Origin: Acridotheres tristis
Taxonomy: Eukaryota; Chordata; Aves; Passeriformes; Sturnidae
DNA: 64,000 nt
NCBI GenBank assembly: GCA_037013685.1
Contig: CM072891.1
Location: forward strand, 8,470,501-8,534,500
Reading direction: 5' to 3'
The stretch's first letter is position 1, and every line of letters begins with the position of its first letter. Both the position numbers and the translations under genes were made by a program. Below the pieces are notes generated by a model. The model was not told the DNA's origin. It searched no databases and saw only the letters and a program-made list of their open reading frames with translations. Positions 12,501 to 23,100 of the stretch are shown one piece after another.

Positions 12501-15500
12501 ATAGTTATTAGCCTGCCATGGCCCAGTTTTAATCTGAGGGGAATGTGTATGTCTTTGTGTATTCAGGGAGGCAAAGGGATGCAAACAACTAGAGAGAAGA
12601 AAAGGAGAAATGGGCAAGGAAGTGCATTTGTTTTATTTTCAGAATTACTACTTTAGAATACCAAATTACAGACAGCATACAAATACCCAACAATTTAGTT
12701 TCATAAAAGGGAGCAATCTACACCAGCATAAACATATAATTGCTTCAAAATAGGTTAAGACAATAATGTGCATTTAATAACCAGATGATAAAATTGAAGA
12801 GACCTTAATGGGAAAAAAAAATTCAGTCGAATCTAAGCTAGCTGGAGACCTACTTATATCCTTTCCTGATATCCTGATAGCCACTGATTATACATCCTGC
12901 TAAAAGGATAAAAGCCCCTATTGGTTTTTTTCTACAGATCAACTTTTCTTACATGATTTTAATACCGAGAAAGCAATCAAGTCCCATCAACACGTGGCTG
13001 TTTTCATTGGCATGTGCATTGGCAGGGGCTGTTGTGGGTTTGGATGGAGCTCTCAGTCTGCACAGGGAGGGACTTACTAGTGGTCACACTGGTCTGTATT
13101 TAGGAGTAGCTATATTCTTCCCTGATACCAGAGCTTAACCAAGCTGCTGTTGCCCAGCCATGACAGCTTGGTTTGGTGAGAGGTCAAAGCATTTGCTGGG
13201 CTAGCAGGGCAACTCTGGTGCTATAGAGAGGGTGGACAGAGCCACACCAAAGCTGGAGATGCTGATTATATCTTATAATATTGGATACTGGGGGGATGAG
13301 GATAAGTCATTGGCATTGGAGAATTTTTTTTGAGAAGTATGTCAATAATTTGTCATGCTGCACTGCACTTTATAATAAGGCTGTCATCTCCACATCTGTG
13401 ACATGACTCTAGGTGTTTTCAAATTTAAATGCTTAAAAGACACCCTCATGACTTTAGGAAGCAAATATCATCTCTTGTTTTAACCTCTTCTCTCACCAGA
13501 CCATCTCCTGGCAGCAAATTGTAGGTTTAGCCCTAGTCTGGCAGCCTTTGCTTGGGTTTTGCAGCAGGTGTGTCCAGAGCAATGAAGGGAAGCTGTTGCT
13601 TGATTGGGTCCTTGGTTTTAAATTTGCATGACCTGGTTGTAGTCTGATCATATTTGCACAAGACAGTCTGGGAGTAAGCTGGCAACAGAATGTAAATACT
13701 GCTCTTTCAATTTGTTCTTTCGAGTTGGAAACAGTATTCTGAGTTACTTGCCTTGGGACCTACTGTAGTTTGCTCTGAAAATGGTGTTAGCAAAATTTGC
13801 ACAGCACTGACAGGTTTCAGTCCGTGAAAGTAAAACCAGAAATGAGCCTTTACAGAGCAGGGATTCTGCACAAGAGAGTAGGACTGGGGGGACTTTTTTG
13901 GCCGGAATTGGCAATTATGTTCAACGCCATGAAGTTGCAAGGCATTTTTTGTTTTCACAGTATTAAGTAAGCATCAATTCATTAATCTTTACAGCTCTCC
14001 TGAAGGACATTACACTTTCTTCAGCCATGTATTTGTCCTCCAGGAACATTATATGTGGTCTTTCCCAAGCCATACAAAAATATACCAGAATGGAAGTTTG
14101 AATATCCCTGATGAAGTCCAGGTACATCCAGTAGCAGTGAAGAACTTTCCATCTTTTTATGTTTCTCATTCAGGTATATGTATGGACCATTACAGAATTC
14201 AGTGGAAAGTGTGTTCACATATCTTAGATTAGCAGTTGACCATTTAGGTTTTGGAAGTGCAATTTATTTTTGCATACCTGTTATTGTTTTCAATATCTAT
14301 ATTCTTATTCCTTGGGCCTTTTTTTTACAGGCTTGTCTTCTTGCTTCTTGTACATTTTCTCCATTCACTTCTACTACTCCTTCTCCCTTCTAACTTGCCT
14401 CTGTACATGCAGCGTAAGCCAATGGAATGTGAACAGGCTGAGAAGTTTATTTCAGAGTAAATCACTATTCTGGACAGAATAGCTGGACAGAATCTGCTGA
14501 GCTTGTGAGGTACTGTGGCTGTAAAAAGTGACCTGGCATGCTTTCACCTGGCTTCATCAGAGTTGTGACAGTGCCATTAGCAGTGCAGTTAGTACAATAC
14601 CCAAAATTCTGGATACAACACGGGGAGGAGAAGGCACAGCCATCCCGGGTGGGGCAGTGTGATTGCAGTTGTCTGAAGAAACTTGTCAATTTTTAACCAA
14701 GGAATATGAGGCGTGGTCCGAGTTATTCTGCACACATTACTGTGTGGGGGAGGAAGAAAGTTCTTTTCCAGTATGACTCTAGGTTTCAGACTTGTAATTT
14801 TATGTTTTCATAGAAAAAGATAATGCCACTTAGGAGGCCTTTGCTGTGTCAGAGCTAATTTGACCTGTAAAATTTTTATATGGCCTTTAGAAGAGTATTT
14901 TGTAGTGAGATTGCTGTAGTATTTGCAACATTATATATGTATTCACTATTCTTACACTTAATCTGGTGTCACTTAGTTACCTTGCTTTTTGTACAGTGGG
15001 ATTTCTGGTCCCAAATCCTCCAAACATCATTTGCATGCTTCTTCTTGCAGAGGGGACCATACAATGAACATTCCAGCAACTAATCTCTAAGTTGTGCTCC
15101 TGAGGTGGGACTATACGAGTATACAGAGGCAAAGCCTTGGATTCCTGTATTTTTATATAATTTTTATTGCCTGCTTCTATATAACTAAACATTTTGTTAG
15201 CTAGAAGTGACTTCTTTTTAATTTTTTACCCTCAGTTTAACATGATCTCTTTTTGGATTTGACTTTCTTTATTTGTTTTTATTGCATTGCTTTGCAGATG
15301 AATTTGCTGTAATACCTCCAAAATTTATTTTTTCTTCAAAATTTTTGTTCCTCAATACATTCTATACCTTTAGCTGTCTACATTTCCACTCTCTTGATTC
15401 AGTTTAATTCATAAGGTTATAGCTTTAACCCTTTTGGGTGGTTAACCTGTTTTAGATGTTTTATTTTCCTCTGGGAGAATAAAAGAAGTTCAGATTACAG

Positions 15501-16159
15501 ATTTTCAGCCATATGAGTTTTCTTCTTGTGTCCAGGCTTTGCCTTTTCCTCCCCAGTGCAAATATAAGTGAATATGTTTATGAAAGGCAAGATCTATAGC
15601 ACAATAAAATGCTCAGCATTCTTGCTCTGTCCTGCAAATATTTCCATGTGTACCTGACTTTGTTCTGGGAGCAGGCCAGTGAGCTGGCTGTGCTAGGACA
15701 GGCGACTGCTTGGCAGCTCTCCCAGGCCAGTGCCACAGTGATCCAAGTGCTGTGTCTACTTTGTTGTCATCTTTCCCGGGGAATTGATGTAAGATGCTGA
15801 TGACTTGTTGAGGAAAAAGAGGACATCGCACATCTGAACGTGTTCCTCGTGAGCCACGTGGTCCTGGGGTGGAAGTGAAAAATAAGCAGAAGATAAGGTA
15901 TTCCCCTGCTCTGCCTTTGCATGCCTGTTTTCAGATACAACCTGATGATGTGACCTATTGTATTTTGCCGTTTTATTAAAATTCTGTGTTTTGATTGCCT
16001 GGAACCTTTTCCTCTCGCTTCTCTTTCCTGTGAGTGGCTTCAGTGGACACAGCGTTCCTCCCTCTCTCTCCCGTGTGTCTCCCGGGGTGTGGGGAGGAGA
16101 GGACAGTCTCCTCTCCTTTCCGCCTGGAGTCTATTTGCTCTCCTTATCTCCGAAATCAG
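9527..16159. other. Intron, no gene seen
   Basis: About 6.6 kb of AT-rich sequence up to the CpG island. No exon, RNA gene or LINE landmark was recognised. Confidence 0.6.
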
Positions 16160-16337
16160 TGACCTCTGAAAGCGATGAGCGCCGCTTAGAAGAGGGGTGC
16201 GGGCTCCATCTGGTTTTCCAGTGGCCTCTTCTCCCCCTGCAGCTCCCGGGGAGCCGGGAACCCGGCGGCGGCTTCGGTCTGGGGGCAGCACCTGTGCCCG
16301 GGGCAGGCGCTGGGGAGAGCGCGTCCCCGGCGCTGCT

Positions 16338-16573
16338 TCCCATTCCCCCGGCAGCACGGCCGGCTCCCATTCCCCGGGCAGAACCTCCGGCTCCCATTCC
16401 CCGGGCAGCACGGCCGGCTCCCATTCCCCGGGCAGAACCTCCGGCCCCCCCGGGCAGCACGGCCGGCTCCCATTCCCCGGGCAGCGCGGCCGGCTCCCAT
16501 TCCCCGGGCAGCGCGGCCGGCTCCCATTCCCCGGGCAGCGCGGCCGGCTCCCATTCCCCGGGCAGCACCGCCA
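16338..16573. repeat. 27-bp GC-rich tandem repeat, about 8.5 copies
   Basis: Tandem copies of a 27-bp unit start CCCATTCCCCGGGCAG and end with either CACGGCCGGCT, AACCTCCGGCT or CGCGGCCGGCT. The early copies alternate the first two endings, which suggests an ancestral 54-bp dimer. One copy is shortened after 16440, and the last copies share the GCGCGGCCGGCT ending. Because the unit is a multiple of three without stops, it holds long open frames on both strands. I read these as repeat by-products. Confidence 0.9.
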
Positions 16574-16983
16574 CCTCCCGGCCGCCGGCCCGCCCAGCCC
16601 ATCGGGAGGGATGCGGGCTGAGCTCAGCCTGCCGCCAGCCACCGGGGGCTTGGGACAAGGGAGGATGGACAAAAGGTGAAGCGAGGGAAGGAGCGATATG
16701 CATTTTAAATGAGAAGGTGGTCTGAAGTGAGAATGATCTGAAAGCTTTGGAAGAATGTTTGTAATACCAAGAGAGGTTTGTTTTCCTCGTAATACGCATT
16801 GATTTGCCATAGCGCCCAGGCGGTGCGGCCCGGGCCCTGTGGCCGGTGTCCGGAACTTTGGAGGGCGTGTTTCCAGCAGCTGTGCCCTGCCCGCCGGGCC
16901 GGCCGTGCCGCTGTGCCCTGCCCGCCGGGCCGCGCCTGTCGCTGTGGGCTCGGCCGCGCGGCCGCCGCCGCTCCTGCGGGCGC

Positions 16984-16999
16984 AGCGCCCCCTGGCGGG
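16984..16999 (-). promoter_or_regulatory. CTCF-like binding site
   Basis: On the minus strand this reads CCCGCCAGGGGGCGCT. It matches the vertebrate CTCF core (CCACCAGGGGGCGC type) with essentially one substitution, C-G-C-C for C-A-C-C. It lies within the CpG island, which is a common setting for CTCF sites. The motif points toward lower coordinates, away from the RGS6 exons in the window. Occupancy cannot be judged from sequence. Confidence 0.5.
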
Positions 17000-17143
17000 G
17001 CCCCGCGGCATTGCAGCGCCAGCCCCCCGAGCCCGCCGTGGCGACTGCGGGGCGAGCGCACGAGCCCTGCGCGGACACCAGGGAGGCGTGTTTGCTCCTG
17101 CTTTATTTTTCATCTTCATGTTCGCGGGAAGACTTTTTCTTTT

Positions 17144-17145
<2 letters not shown>

Positions 17146-17174
<29 letters not shown>
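17146..17174. repeat. Pure T29 tract
   Basis: A run of 29 T follows shorter T runs interrupted by C from 17134 and marks the right edge of the GC-rich block. On the minus strand it is a poly(A). It could be a retroposition scar or simple-repeat expansion. I could not recognise a retrocopy ending here on the minus strand in 17175-18000. Confidence 0.9.
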
Positions 17175-17177
<3 letters not shown>

Positions 17178-20100
17178 AGAGTATTTACATTGTTCTAGTT
17201 TCTACAGTCACTCGTGAAACTACTCTCTGAAGGTATTTTAGGAGTCCTCTCTCGGGATTTCTGATGAATGAAAATACTTAGCAAGACCTTACAGAACACC
17301 ACGTTGCTGGCCTAAGAAAACAAAAAAAAAGCTTTTGCTTTACAGTTTCCGAATAATAAAGCTCAAAATCCTTTCTAAAAGCAGCATGCATGTGTTTTGC
17401 TACACTACAAGGCTCTTCTGTGGAAATCTGCCCAGACAAACTGGTGAGAAACACTGTAAGGTCCGAGGTTTTTCCTGCCATGGTCAGCAGGACACGGCTG
17501 AATTCAGGGTGCACAGAGCTGCTGATGTGCCCAGGGATATATTTCTGGAGAGCAAAACCAGACGGGGTTTGTCAGGAGTCTGTGGGGGTGGTAAAACACT
17601 TACCCTGCCGCCTGTGAGGTTTGCAGAGGGAAGTGAGTGAAGCTGCTGGGTCTCAGACCGGGATGTTGGATGGCAGTAGGAAAGCAGCAGCACTGTCCGC
17701 TTTGTCCCACTGCTGGTGGGTGTTGCACCACAAAGCTCTCTAAAAAAAAGAGCTGCTCTGATCAAGGCTGATCCTCACTACACAGTGAATGGCTTTGTAA
17801 AGGCTGTGCTTTACCCTTGGGTAGCAATCCAATACACAATGGTGCCCATCCCGCTTCAGAATCTGTTGCTATCAGAAATCATTGCTGTTTTGGGGCAGCC
17901 CATCAACTTTTCCAACTCCAAACCCATACTTACATCAAAAGGAGTTAAATAAAATGTTGGTCTTCAAATTCTTGGAGGGGGAAAAAAGAAAAGAAGGAAA
18001 ATATTTTGCTAGATTCTCTTTATCTTAGGATGAAAACAAAAATGCTTTCTAAAATTCAGAGATAGATAAATGGTGTTTTGACATTGGACTCAATTGCTAA
18101 AACTGAATGGTTCAGTGCAGCTTTCAGCTTTTCAAAATGCTTCTTACTTTCAGAGGTTGTTTAGTAAAATAAACTTGAAGGGTTTGCCAGACAGGAAATC
18201 TAATTCTTAATTATAGGTATTTACGAAATGATGATTGTTGTGTTTACTGCTTGTATTATGCACATCCTTGTGAAATCAATCAAATACAAGAAAGAACAAA
18301 TAACTTACCTATTTTGAACTTGTTAATTGTGGCCAACACATTTTTGCCTGTTGATTGCTTCAGTGTCGTCATTAAATTCTTCTGCACATTTAGAATTCCC
18401 CCTGTTACATATCTCTGCCCAAATTTGAAATGAAGGAACAAGCTGTTGTCTGCAAAGTCAACTGTTCCTTGCCAGTAGAAGTCCCTTTAACACAGGGTTT
18501 AAGGAGCCTTGTTTAAAATGCGACCTCTAGTGTAAGTGTCAATATTGTCTCTTTGTTTTGCATGGCACTAAGTAAATTGTCAGCATATAGAGAGAGTTGT
18601 AATTCATTTGGCATTACCCTTGAATAAAAGAAATTACTGCCTTTATCCTGCTGGAGAATTGTCCCTGATTGACTGCTGCACCAGTGAGGCCAGCTGTGCT
18701 CCAGGCAGCCAGCATTATATGTGATTGAAAGACCTAGCAGGAAAAGGGGTGGGAAAGCAGAACAATATTGATTATTTTATTTTAAGAACAACGAACTCCT
18801 GGAGAGAAGAGAGTTACAGGCATTGGGTCATTTAATTTTCCAGGTAATGCAACTGTTACTGCATCACTGCAAACACGGTGTGTGGTGCTCAACCTTTCCT
18901 GAAGAACATGACGGGGGAAAAACAGGTAGCAATGTCTCATGAGGAAGTGGCTTTCTTAGAGAATTTGATGAAGGTAACTACTCTTCTCTGTAATAGAGAT
19001 CACAGACGATCATGTTGCTGTAGTTAACACAGAAGTGTGTGGTCCTGGGAAAGAGCTGTTGCGGCCAGGGCTCGCTAGATTTAAAAATTGACTTTTGTAA
19101 AGAGAATTACTGCAGAAATTCACAGAAATCTGGCATAGGTGAGCACTACAATTCCAGACCTCTTAGTAAATATTGTGCCAAAATCATTAAAATGCTGCAG
19201 CTTTCAGAGCTTTGCTGTCTTGCACCACTTGGTGACATTTACACCTTTGCAGGGAAACTGTTATAACACTGGTGAGGGAAAGGAGGACCTTGATGTAACA
19301 GCCTTTGAAATTCAGTTTGTGAATGAGGACGTGGTGTGAAGTGACCTGATAGTTGCTTGCTGAAATACACCAGTCACCTTCTAAGTTTTATTTTCTTGTT
19401 TCCTGGAGAAGGAAATTAGCTATTAAAAATATTAATATATGATTGAAATGACAGAAGCGTTGCCTTTGATTTAAAGGCTGTGCACATGAATTGAATAGAA
19501 GTAAAAATGTTTCATCCCTAACAAGATCTGACACAGGAATCTTCAAAAGCCTCGATTCCAGCAGTGCTTAGAGTTGCTTCCTTCGCTGTTTTGTTGCCAA
19601 ATCATTTTGACAATGTGAGGAACAGCGCCTAAACACTACTATATGGCAGAGAGCCAAATTGCTAAGCTGTATGAGCCACTTCAGTTGTCTGAGTAATGCA
19701 AAGGCAGAGCTCCCTGAAAAGCAGCTGGAAATTTATGATCAATTGGAGGTGTACAGGTGCATCTCAATGCATCCGCAGTTCTCAGTGATTTGTAAAAGGT
19801 GGTAATTTCAGATGCTACTACAAAATGCTGTTACTAGTGCTGCTGGGAGGCTGGGAGTGCAAGGTACCACTTTCCTGCCTCTTGTACACCTCTATAAGGG
19901 CTCTCGAGGCTCATCTTCTGGACGTGTTATAGGAGGTATGGGTTTGAATGACAAAGTGTGGAACTGCTAATTATTTTTGTTTTACAATTTCCTTCCATAC
20001 TCGTAGTAACAGCAATTTGATATGAGATGTATTTGAGGAGAGAATAAGATTTGGGCACAGGTCACATGGTATATCTCTAATTTAAGCCAAATTCTAGGCA

Positions 20101-23100
20101 AATGAAGCAGCAGCAGCAGTGGGGATTGCACTGGGGTTATGGTATATCCTGGATTCTAGAGGACATGTGCATTCAGGTTTACCAGTGTGTTTGTTGATGC
20201 CAGGCCTCTCCTTAGGTAGCACAGACACGATGGCAGCTCAAGTGTTCCCAGGCAGGTGAGGGGCGTTTAGGATCAGTAAATGTGTGGCTGCCCCATCTCA
20301 CATCTCTCAGTGTGAGCAAAGGCCAGCGAGGGTCAAAGGTGTTGAGTGTCAGGTGTGAGGGCTGGGCTGACGTGACACAGCTCTGTCAAAGTGCATGAGA
20401 ACAACACTGAGCCTGGCCTAACACCAAACCCTGTAAGAGCTGGGCAGGTCAACTGGAAAAAGACCTTTTGCTGGTACCGCTTTTTTTCCAGTTGAGGACC
20501 TGGTTTAAGCTGCCCTGGCAGACCTCTTTCACTGGGATTAACTGTGTATCCATTAAGAGTTTTGCTAACTCAGCCTTACTGACATCACTGTAGAGCAATC
20601 ACTTTAAATCCAGGGCTCTGGTGAGTGGCATCCTTCTGCTCCTCAGCATGGCTGTCTGCTTCCAGGTGTTGGTGATGGGAGGGTATTGCAATGTCTTCAG
20701 GCATGTCTGCTGCTACTTCCTTTTGTGCCTTGTAAAGCTACCTGAGCTGGTTTTAGATGGGCAGCCTTGTAAGGAAAGAAGTCTGGCTGTGCTATCTCTG
20801 AGATGTAAGAGCTAATTTATCTTTGTTACCTGGGTAAATTAGCCCGCACAGAGCTCGGCACCATCTTGTCATTTATTGATTCCTGTCTAGAGTGAAAATC
20901 TCCCTCTACAGGTCTGCATTGTGGAGGGAGTGTGTCCTTTGGTAGCCTGACCAATATGATGAAAAGGCAAAAGTCCCTCTGAATAGCAGGTCAGAGGAAG
21001 GAGGTATTAACAGGGTTGAAAGTACACAGGAATTTGGATTTTGCGATTCTACATCTCCATCTTTCAAATTCTGTATTCCACCTTCCCAACAAACCTCATT
21101 CTTACTTCACATAGAGTATTATGTTTTTAATTTTTTATTACAAGAAAAGTAAATTGTAAATTCAAGCTCTCAAGTTTACAGTGAACAAAAATACCCCTTA
21201 GAAACTTTGGCTGCTTTGATCAAAAAGGGGTAACACTCCTGCTGGTAATGGTTGTTAATAATTCACAAACAAGATTTAAAGTGAGTGTAACATAAAGGAA
21301 AACTGCTATTGCTAGAAGCTCTGGGCTGTTGTAGCTTTGATGATGCTCCTTAAGCTGTTGTAGCTTTGATGATGCTCCTTGCTGACACTGAGTGGTGCAA
21401 TTACCACATGCTGATGAAGGAGAGCTGCAATTACCACATTTTCTGAGTCAACTGCTGAGATATTTTTTTGGTTGGCATTGGTATTTATTTATGTACTCAT
21501 TGTAGGTAAATTTTATGAAGTAGTTCCTCGATATTTGTAGCAGAATACTAGAGAGAGAGACCTAGATGTTCCTCTTTTTTTTCCCCCACCATAAAAATTG
21601 TTGCTTTGTGTTAAATCCCTACTGTGAGCAGCAGCCTGTGCTTCCAACTTAGCTGAAATAACTGTGGGTGTCAGTGGGGGGCTCTGTGTAAGAAAAATTG
21701 TAGCACAGAGTGCTAAAGGCCTTGAGAAATTTTGTATGAAATCGTTTTACCCTTTATCATGGGGGATGTTAATTTGTTTATTTTTGCAAGCCCAGTGGTA
21801 AAAATGGGGATAATTAACCTTTTTGTCCTAGATTTACCAAGGACTCAGAACTGGTTGGAGAAGGACCCAAGACATTATTTTCATTTAATAGTGTGATTGC
21901 CATGATTGGCAGCATAAAAAACAGCTTGAGTGTCTGCTCATATACCTGTGCATATATTTTTGTCATTTCAACTGCTTGTAATTTTTTTTTTCCTGCTTTT
22001 CTCATAGAAATATTTAAAGATTGCTCTGAGTTCAGAAGCAAATTGTTTGGAAAATTTGGTGCTAAAATGAGTTCATCTATTTTGAAGAATGAAGTGACAG
22101 GAAGGAGGACATATTTTTACCCTTTCAGCAAAGACTGTCTAGACTGTGAGTTTGGAAGTGATTGACATCAGAGGCCAGACACATGGCTTGTTTGACCATG
22201 GACTGTGTAGATAAGGTCTAGGAAGGGGCTGAACAGTTCACATTTTTCATGGGAAAAAAACAACAAAACAAAACAAAACCTATCCCAACCAGACCAAAAA
22301 AACTCCCCCTGCCATGCAAAAGTACTTAATATTTTTTTTAAACCGTCAAAATACGTTCAGAGAATATTAGAGTTACAGTAACACTGGGGAAAAAAAAGGC
22401 AGGAAATAACCAAGCAATCTTCTATATCCTTCTGTAAACAGGTATGTACAACACATTCCTTCATGTTATGATCAAGTGGTATTTTTAAATGTTTTTAAGA
22501 CCTCACTTGCTTCAGTGATATTATCTGTCAGTGCAGTGTGAGGCTGTGAATGATCTGAGATACAGGATTTCCCACCCCATCAGCTGGTGGCATCCAGGGG
22601 TCAGGGCTCAGCTTAACAAGTCTCATGAGACAGGACAAACTTTAGTTCTTGGTCACTGGTGCCACACCTGGCCACACAAGATGTCCCATGTCAAATCCCT
22701 GTAGGGCTCCACTCGTCAATGCTTGTCAGCTCTGCGATCTCAGGACAAAGTAAAAAAAAGCAGCTCTCTTTCCAGCCCTAGAAAAAAAAAATATATGCAC
22801 ATATTTGCTGGTGTTTCAGAAATACTCCCGTATTTTTTATTTGTATACATATGCATGTGTGTGTACAGGTGTAGGCCTTGTCAGGGACATGTTAATTAAC
22901 TGGGTGACAAGCAGACCCCAGTGGTCCTGGCTCCTTTGCTCAGAACCAGAGGTACAGACTCCACTCCAGGCAGCAGATCTTTAGAAACAGCTGGAGAATG
23001 GTGCCTTGTCCTGTCTGCCTTTGTCATTTCAGCGTGTGAGAGATGGGCAAATCTTTCTTTCTGCGTTTTTGGGAGAGGCAGAACAACATAGGATGAGTAG

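Larger units (their letters stand above)
16160..17095. promoter_or_regulatory. Intronic CpG island (possible internal promoter)
   Basis: About 0.9 kb of GC-rich sequence dense in CpG sits abruptly in AT-rich intron about 10 kb upstream of the first visible RGS6 exon. It contains GC-box-like CCCGCC/GGGCGG cores, a 27-bp tandem repeat, a 31-bp direct duplication (16880-16910 and 16911-16941) and a CTCF-like site. RGS6 is known in mammals to make long and N-terminally short forms, so an internal promoter is plausible. A donor-like AAAAG/GTGAAG at 16675/16676 is frame-compatible with the exon at 27411, but the open frame through it has no ATG. An antisense non-coding promoter is an equally good reading. 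No transcript evidence is visible. Confidence 0.6.

Noticed and set aside
14551..14581. Possible upstream RGS6 exon end (GTTGTGACAG resembling the codons before the DEP exon at 27411)
   Set aside because: The preceding bases do not encode the expected SFLSKIPS-like peptide, and no donor GT follows in the right place.
16040..17119. Long minus-strand open frames (up to 359 codons) and + frames in the CpG island
   Set aside because: GC-rich sequence has few stops, and the 27-bp repeat is stop-free in these frames. The frames overlap on both strands and resemble no known family.
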